Part shown: in pieces, positions 59,048 to 64,000 of the stretch
Layout of the letters: every line of letters begins with the position of its first letter
Position numbering within the stretch: the stretch's first letter is position 1
Assembly (NCBI RefSeq): GCF_029961145.1
Contig: NZ_JASBRG010000001.1
Location: 248,001-312,000 of the forward strand
DNA length: 64,000 nucleotides
Direction: 5' to 3'
Source: Pinibacter soli
GTDB taxonomy: Bacteria; Bacteroidota; Bacteroidia; Chitinophagales; Chitinophagaceae
The notes under the pieces: generated by a model
The model's database searches: none
The model's input: the letters and a program-made list of their open reading frames with translations, nothing else
Told to the model about the DNA's origin: nothing
Position numbers and translations under genes: made by a program

Positions 59048-61267
59048 TTACTGCAATTTAAAATCGCTTTCCAGTCTTATATCATCCGAAGCACTACCTA
59101 TCATCAAATGAAAATTACCAGGCTCTGCAATCCATTCAAGTTTATTGTTATAAAACGATAATTTTTCTTTGTCGATACTGAATTCAACGTATGTCGAAGC
59201 ACCTGCCTCCAGGAATACCTTAGAAAAATCCTTCAACTCTTTAACCGGTCGGCTTATTGATGCCACATCATCGCGCAGATAAAGCTGCGCTACTTCCGTA
59301 CCTGCATATTTTCCAACATTTCTTAAGCGAAAACGAACGGTGATTTTCCCGCGATCACTCATTGTGGTTTGATTAAGTTGAAGACTATCATATGCAAACT
59401 GCGAATAGCTAAGGCCATGCCCAAACGCATACTGTGGCTTGTTCCAACTGTCCTTATATGCAGAGACATAGCCGGTTTTACCTTCTTGTTTCAGCGGACG
59501 CCCAGTATTTGTATAGGCATAATATACAGGCACCTGTCCTATGTTGCGTGGAAAGCTAATAGGCAGTTTCCCTGCTGGATTAAATTTACCGAGCAACACA
59601 TCTGCAATAGCATCGCCACCAGCCTGGCCCGGCCACCAGGCATACAAAATGGAGCTTGCTTTTTGAGCAATGTCATTGAAGATCATGGGCCTTCCGGCCA
59701 TCAATACAACCACTACAGGCTTGCCCGCAGCAACCACGACATTAAACAATGCTTCCTGAACACCAGGCACATTGATATTGGTTTTGGATGCGGCTTCGCC
59801 CGTCATGGCTGCATTCTCTCCCAGTACCATCACGACTATATCAGCTTGTTTTGCTGCGTCAACAGCTTCAGCGAAACCGGCTGTAGCGCTGTCTTCTATT
59901 CCACATCCGTTGGCATATACTACTTGCATATTCTTTGCATGCGATAACATGCCTTCATATACACTGGAAACATTTGTCGTGTCTGTGTTGATGGTCCAGC
60001 TTCCCAACAGGTCTTTTTTATTTTTAACCAACGGCCCGATAAGTGCTATTTTGTTCTTTCCGGACAGCGGCAATATGGCTTGATCATTTTTTAGCAAAAC
60101 CATTGAAGCACGTGCCATATCCAATGCAGCTCTGATGGATGCCTTGTCATTCATCACCAGCTGTTCCCGTGCCTCATTGCAAAATTTAAAAGGATCATCA
60201 AATAAACCCAATTCAAACTTCTTTGTCAGAATTCTTGCCACTGCGCTATCTACCAGCGCAGGGTTTACTTTCCCCTCCTTTACCAGTGCAGGCAAATTTT
60301 TTACATAAGCTCTGCTTTCCATATCCATATCGTTGCCGGCGGTGATGGCTTTCCATGCGGCATCTTTCATATCAGCGGCATACCCCCATTGCGTCATTTC
60401 CCCAATCGAGTTCCAATCGCTTACAACGAAGCCGGGGAATTTCCACATGGTTTTTAATATAGTTCTTTGCAGGTAATCATTGCCTGTTGCCGGTATACCA
60501 TTCAATGTATTAAAAGCATTCATAAAAGTGGCGGTGCCCGCATCCACCGCTGCTTTGAACGGCGGCAGGTATGTTTGCCAGAGTTGTTTCTCGCTCATAT
60601 CAACTGCATTGTAATCACGGCCCGCTATCACGGCTCCATAGGCTGCAAAATGTTTGGCACAAGCCATCACTGCATCTGTATCGCCCGGCGCTTCACCCTG
60701 AAAACCTTTTACTCTTGCTTTGGCAATCATGCTTCCAAGGCAGGGATCCTCTCCTGCTCCTTCCATAACGCGGCCCCAGCGTGGATCGCGTGCAATGTCT
60801 ACCATAGGTGCAAAGGTCCAGTGTATGCCTGCCGCTGCCGCTTCTTTGGCAGCAATGTGCGCACTCAGGCGCATGGCATCCAGGTCCCACGAAGCGGCCT
60901 CTGCAAGCGGTATTGGAAATACAGTTTTGTAACCGTGGATCACATCCAGTCCAAACAGCAAGGGTATTTTACGTCTTGATTTCAATGCAACCTGCTGGAT
61001 GGCCCTTGTATTGGAAGCACCTTTTACATTCAACAACGAACCGATCTTACCTTCCTGTATCTCTTTTAGCAAATTTGTTTGCCTGGCAGTAACAGGCCCT
61101 GTGGCATCACCACCTGAGTATTGATTCATCTGCCCAATCTTCTCTTCTATTGTCATTAATTTCAGTAGAGAGTCGACCCTTTGCCGAACTGGCTTATTCT
61201 GTGCAAATAATCCAAACGAATGCCCGACAAACAAAATTGTCAAAAAAAATGACTTGTTCTTTCGCAT
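59048..61267 (-). CDS. bglX: GH3 beta-glucosidase (BglX-like)
   Basis: A 739-residue exported enzyme with a signal peptide (MRKNKSFFLTILFVGHSFGLFA). It has the BglX layout: an N-terminal barrel with nucleophile Asp284 in 'GFVVSDWNSI' and the 'GKIGSLLNVKG', 'PLLFGLDVIHGYKTVFPIPLAEAASWD' and 'FAPMVDIARDPRWGRVMEGAGEDPCLGS' motifs. An alpha/beta sandwich ('ASMVLLKNDQAILPL') and a fibronectin III-like domain ('VAQLYLRDDVASISRPVKELKDF') follow. It releases beta-linked glucose from short oligosaccharides in the periplasm. It is separated from the rest of the locus by a 713-base gap on its 3' side, and is 86 bases from the GH42-like gene at its 5' side, so those two may be co-transcribed. Confidence 0.95.
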   Translation of the reverse strand: MRKNKSFFLTILFVGHSFGLFAQNKPVRQRVDSLLKLMTIEEKIGQMNQYSGGDATGPVTARQTNLLKEIQEGKIGSLLNVKGASNTRAIQQVALKSRRKIPLLFGLDVIHGYKTVFPIPLAEAASWDLDAMRLSAHIAAKEAAAAGIHWTFAPMVDIARDPRWGRVMEGAGEDPCLGSMIAKARVKGFQGEAPGDTDAVMACAKHFAAYGAVIAGRDYNAVDMSEKQLWQTYLPPFKAAVDAGTATFMNAFNTLNGIPATGNDYLQRTILKTMWKFPGFVVSDWNSIGEMTQWGYAADMKDAAWKAITAGNDMDMESRAYVKNLPALVKEGKVNPALVDSAVARILTKKFELGLFDDPFKFCNEAREQLVMNDKASIRAALDMARASMVLLKNDQAILPLSGKNKIALIGPLVKNKKDLLGSWTINTDTTNVSSVYEGMLSHAKNMQVVYANGCGIEDSATAGFAEAVDAAKQADIVVMVLGENAAMTGEAASKTNINVPGVQEALFNVVVAAGKPVVVVLMAGRPMIFNDIAQKASSILYAWWPGQAGGDAIADVLLGKFNPAGKLPISFPRNIGQVPVYYAYTNTGRPLKQEGKTGYVSAYKDSWNKPQYAFGHGLSYSQFAYDSLQLNQTTMSDRGKITVRFRLRNVGKYAGTEVAQLYLRDDVASISRPVKELKDFSKVFLEAGASTYVEFSIDKEKLSFYNNKLEWIAEPGNFHLMIGSASDDIRLESDFKLQ

Positions 61268-61353
61268 ACCACTCTTAGATTAATACTGTCTTACAATGCA
61301 ATTAATTTTTTTATCACCACTGTATTAGAACCTGCATTCCAGTTGCCGCTTTC

Positions 61354-63381
61354 TTACCACTTGATCACCATCGTTCCTTCAGGGTTAATAGTAACTGCTG
61401 TTTCTTGCAGGCTCCCTGCTCTGTCGTTAAAAAGCAATTGTGGATGTGTTGCACCGATGGTCGTCTTTAATGCAATTGTTTTTGTCTCTTTGGATTTATT
61501 GATGATAACAGTAATATAGCTGTTGCCGGAACGCAATGTTTTCATTAGCAATTGCGGTTGTATATTGTTAAACATGATGGGCTGCGTAGCCAGCACATTG
61601 CTCAATTCCTTTTGTAGAAAGTGCGACAGCGGCGCATAGTCTTTGCTGCATCTTGCGCCAAACCCCAACATGGACGGCACCCATATTACGTGTCCTTTAC
61701 CGTATTTATTGAAAACAGCAATCGTATCTCCGTTTGAAATTCCTGCTACTTTACCAGTTTGGGTGAATATAGAACCTCTCCACAAACAAGCAGGCATTTC
61801 AACACCATCAATGGTTTCAGCAAAAGCAGTATCCATCATTTGAAACTCCTTGATGTCACCACCAAAAAGATCTTGCAGCGGAAAACCCTGGCGCAATATG
61901 CAATGAGCATTTTCATCATAATAAGCAGTAAGGCCATCAACGATCAGTTTACCGCCTTTGGAAACGAAGTTTTTTATTTGCGGCCAATAACTGGATGCGA
62001 TACTGATCTGGTGCGATAAAATAATTACTTTACCGGTATAGTTTTCCTTTGAAAAATCATATTCCCCCATCTCCTGCAAGCTAACTTGCACACCCATTTG
62101 TGATAAGGTTTCAAAATATCCCAAAGCAGATTTCATTACACCGCCTACATCTCTTGCCTCATATTTACTGCCATTTGGCAATAATTTTTTTTCTACCCAA
62201 AGCGCCTCCCTGGAATATAAAATACTGATGCCACTTTCTGCAACTCTTGCCCGTGCAAACAATTCCTTATTGTCATCAATTACCTTGGCCACTACGGCAG
62301 CAGCTTCCATGCGCTCACTCGGCTTATCCTGGAAATCAAGCATCGCCCATTCTCCTGCTTCAAAACCACTGCTCCTGGGGTTAAGGCACCAAAATATAGC
62401 GCCCTTGCTGCCCGTACCAATAGTGGTCCATAGCCACTGGCTTGTCTCTTCTTTCGTAGGACACATAGGGTTACCGCCACTATATACATTGTTACCTCCT
62501 TGGATTTCCGTCATCAACCATGGCAGGTCACCCGCACCACTCCTGATGATTTCGCTATTGGCACTCATGGCCATTGCAAATTGGCGGCGATCGAAATAAT
62601 TGAAATGCCAGCTGGCATGCGCAGAGCCGCCAAGACTTGTCAAAAATTTTCGCCATTGCGGAAAATCATATTCAGCTACGTTTTTGAAGATGTCATGATT
62701 GTTCACATGTATGGGTTTCGTCGGATCGTACTTATGAATTTCTTTTACCAGCCAATCAAGGAACCAAACGTTATAATACACAAGAAAACGCTGATCGGAA
62801 AAATCAAAAACCGGGTAGCCATTGCTGTTATAACTTGCAGTACGCTGACTCGTTTTCCATTGATAAAAAACATTCTTTGCAAACGAATCATTCGGCACGG
62901 CTCCATTGCCCGGCTCATTCACCGGCACCCAGCCGTATAAAGAAGTAAATTGTTTGAAATGATTGGCCACGTGTTTTATATAATTGGAAATGGCCGCAAG
63001 ATTCTCATCACTTTTAGGAAACTTAAATCCGCCTACATCGGTAAAAGCGGTGGCAGGAAATAAATTTGCATAGATTTTAATATTGTATTTCTCCCCTGCT
63101 TTAAAAGCGAGATCAAATAAAGAATAGTCCCAGCTGCCATCAGGCTTGTGCATATAACTTTCAAACATGCGGATGCGTGTAACCGACATGCCTGCGTTTT
63201 TCATACTCTTGAACCAACCATCAATTTCTTCAGGTGTTTGACCAGGCTCAATAAATACTTCCGCGCCAATCATCGGCACGTCATTCATGCTTGTCTGCGC
63301 CTTCGCATATCCACTGCAGATAAGAACCGTCAATAAACCGGCAATGATTATTTTCGTTAGACTTAATGTAATTTTTTTCAT
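61354..63381 (-). CDS. Exported GH42-like beta-galactosidase/glycosidase
   Basis: A 675-residue exported enzyme from the start at 63381 (signal 'KIIIAGLLTVLICSGYAKAQ'). The barrel shows clan GH-A sites: Glu156 in 'YGWVPVNEPGNG' (acid/base) and Glu292 in 'LPWLMTEIQGGNN' (nucleophile). A flavodoxin-like trimerization-type domain ('GKVIILSHQISIASSYWPQIKNFVSKGGKLIVDG') and a beta-rich C-terminus follow. This matches GH42-type beta-galactosidases in architecture, although identity to classic members is not evident. The substrate could be beta-galactosides or related sugars. It is placed between an MFS carrier gene (54 bases) and the BglX-like gene, in a second leftward unit of the degradation locus. 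Confidence 0.82.
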   Translation of the reverse strand: MKKITLSLTKIIIAGLLTVLICSGYAKAQTSMNDVPMIGAEVFIEPGQTPEEIDGWFKSMKNAGMSVTRIRMFESYMHKPDGSWDYSLFDLAFKAGEKYNIKIYANLFPATAFTDVGGFKFPKSDENLAAISNYIKHVANHFKQFTSLYGWVPVNEPGNGAVPNDSFAKNVFYQWKTSQRTASYNSNGYPVFDFSDQRFLVYYNVWFLDWLVKEIHKYDPTKPIHVNNHDIFKNVAEYDFPQWRKFLTSLGGSAHASWHFNYFDRRQFAMAMSANSEIIRSGAGDLPWLMTEIQGGNNVYSGGNPMCPTKEETSQWLWTTIGTGSKGAIFWCLNPRSSGFEAGEWAMLDFQDKPSERMEAAAVVAKVIDDNKELFARARVAESGISILYSREALWVEKKLLPNGSKYEARDVGGVMKSALGYFETLSQMGVQVSLQEMGEYDFSKENYTGKVIILSHQISIASSYWPQIKNFVSKGGKLIVDGLTAYYDENAHCILRQGFPLQDLFGGDIKEFQMMDTAFAETIDGVEMPACLWRGSIFTQTGKVAGISNGDTIAVFNKYGKGHVIWVPSMLGFGARCSKDYAPLSHFLQKELSNVLATQPIMFNNIQPQLLMKTLRSGNSYITVIINKSKETKTIALKTTIGATHPQLLFNDRAGSLQETAVTINPEGTMVIKW

Positions 63382-63449
63382 ACTTCTTTGCTTCATAGAA
63401 TAATTATTAAGTACTGTTCATTTTTGAAGAGAGCAGGTTTGGGGAATGG

Positions 63450-64000
63450 TCATATTTTTTCTTTTTTGCGGTACGGTTTGTATGTATTGACCGGTGCGGA
63501 AAAAGAAGCCGCTGTATGCTTTTGTTTATTATGTTCATGATCCACTTCCAGGAAATCTAGGTCTTTGTGAAATGTTTCATCCATTTTCCATAAAGCCAGT
63601 ACCGCTGCCGTGAGTGTGGCAAATCCCACTATCCATGCACTAAACAGCATATTAGTATCTGCTGCGATGTAGCGAAACAATAAGGTAAGCACCACAACTG
63701 CTCCCCTTACAAAATTGGGAACCGTTGTAGCCACTGTTGACCGCAGCTCCGTGCCAAATTGTTCTGCAGCGATGGTCACAAACATTGCCCAGTATCCAAC
63801 TGAAAAACCAACAAACAAGCAAGCGGCATAAAAGCCTGTAAGTGTGCTTACCAGCGACAAGTAAGCGAACATGGAAATACCGGATAGAATCATAAAAATA
63901 GCAACCGCCTTTTTCCTGCTTTGCAGCCATTGACTGATAAGGCCGCTGCTTAGATCGCCAATGGATAAGCCGATATAGCAAAACATAATTGACTTGCCCG
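63450..64000 (-). CDS. MFS transporter, C-terminal half (truncated by window edge)
   Basis: The frame runs to the right window edge with no start codon needed: codons for G-K-S-I precede the first visible Met at 63986. About 183 residues are visible, with five to six hydrophobic helices ('MFVTIAAEQFGTELRSTVATTVPNFVRGAVVVLTLLF', 'SLVSTLTGFYAACLFVGFSVGYWAMF', 'LFSAWIVGFATLTAAVLALWKMDETF') and a charged cytoplasmic tail with His/Lys. The pattern is that of the C-terminal half of a sugar-porter/metabolite:proton MFS protein. With the GH42-like and GH3 genes following on the same strand, it is probably the uptake carrier for the released sugar. The family subgroup cannot be set without the N-terminal half. 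Confidence 0.85.
   Translation of the reverse strand, partial: GKSIMFCYIGLSIGDLSSGLISQWLQSRKKAVAIFMILSGISMFAYLSLVSTLTGFYAACLFVGFSVGYWAMFVTIAAEQFGTELRSTVATTVPNFVRGAVVVLTLLFRYIAADTNMLFSAWIVGFATLTAAVLALWKMDETFHKDLDFLEVDHEHNKQKHTAASFSAPVNTYKPYRKKEKI

Overview
The window looks like chromosomal DNA of a Bacteroidota species, most likely a soil or plant-associated member of the Chitinophagaceae. The evidence is a SusC/SusD pair, a type IX secretion (T9SS) C-terminal sorting domain, Bacteroidota-type promoters (-7 box TAnnTTTG) in several gaps, almost no Shine-Dalgarno sites, many Sec/lipoprotein exoenzymes, and intergenic repeats typical of this group. There are no rRNA, tRNA, CRISPR or phage genes and no intact insertion sequence. 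A short non-autonomous transposon-like element (12658-12850) is the one clear mobile trace.

Left part (1-30.8 kb), small unrelated modules. At 1-4.7 kb an RND tripartite efflux operon runs leftward (adaptor, pump, outer-membrane channel; the channel is cut by the window edge). Next come an outer-membrane barrel protein, an AraC regulator, a gap holding two candidate small transcripts with promoter and terminator, and a large T9SS-exported protein (8.1-10.7 kb). An HD-domain phosphohydrolase, a cupin, an S41 peptidase and an MG2/plug-like surface protein follow. At 17.6-21.4 kb a GntR/UTRA regulator is divergent from a mannose-6-phosphate-isomerase-like enzyme and a ROK kinase. At 21.7-24.7 kb lies a probable cold-adaptation cluster: two RRM proteins, a small conserved unknown, an RRM remnant with a duplicated leader, a lysine-rich cold-shock-domain protein and a fatty acid desaturase. 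A TPR/barrel pair, a repeat-rich gap, a GH2 enzyme and an AraC regulator complete this half.

Right part (30.8-64 kb) is one long, almost entirely leftward array that reads as a polysaccharide/glycoside utilization locus. It has SusC, SusD, a small lipoprotein, a GH78 rhamnosidase, a sulfatase, two GH3 enzymes, a GH42-like enzyme, and three further (beta/alpha)8-like proteins with an Asp-Glu-Pro motif (two are close paralogues). Interleaved with these are genes of nitrogen and hydroxy-acid chemistry: a ceramidase-like amidase, a class III aminotransferase, a FucP-like sugar importer, RidA, a D-threonine aldolase/D-serine dehydratase-family enzyme, an M19 dipeptidase, and two 3-hydroxyacyl-CoA-dehydrogenase-fold proteins, one of which has lost its recognisable catalytic residues.

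Working model (inference): SusCD imports oligosaccharides or glycosides containing rhamnose and perhaps sulfate. Periplasmic hydrolases strip the sugars, and MFS carriers bring them in. The amidase, dipeptidase, PLP enzyme and RidA set deals with an amide- or amino-acid-bearing part of the same substrate. That last coupling is the most unusual feature of the window and has not been shown; it rests only on gene order and family knowledge.
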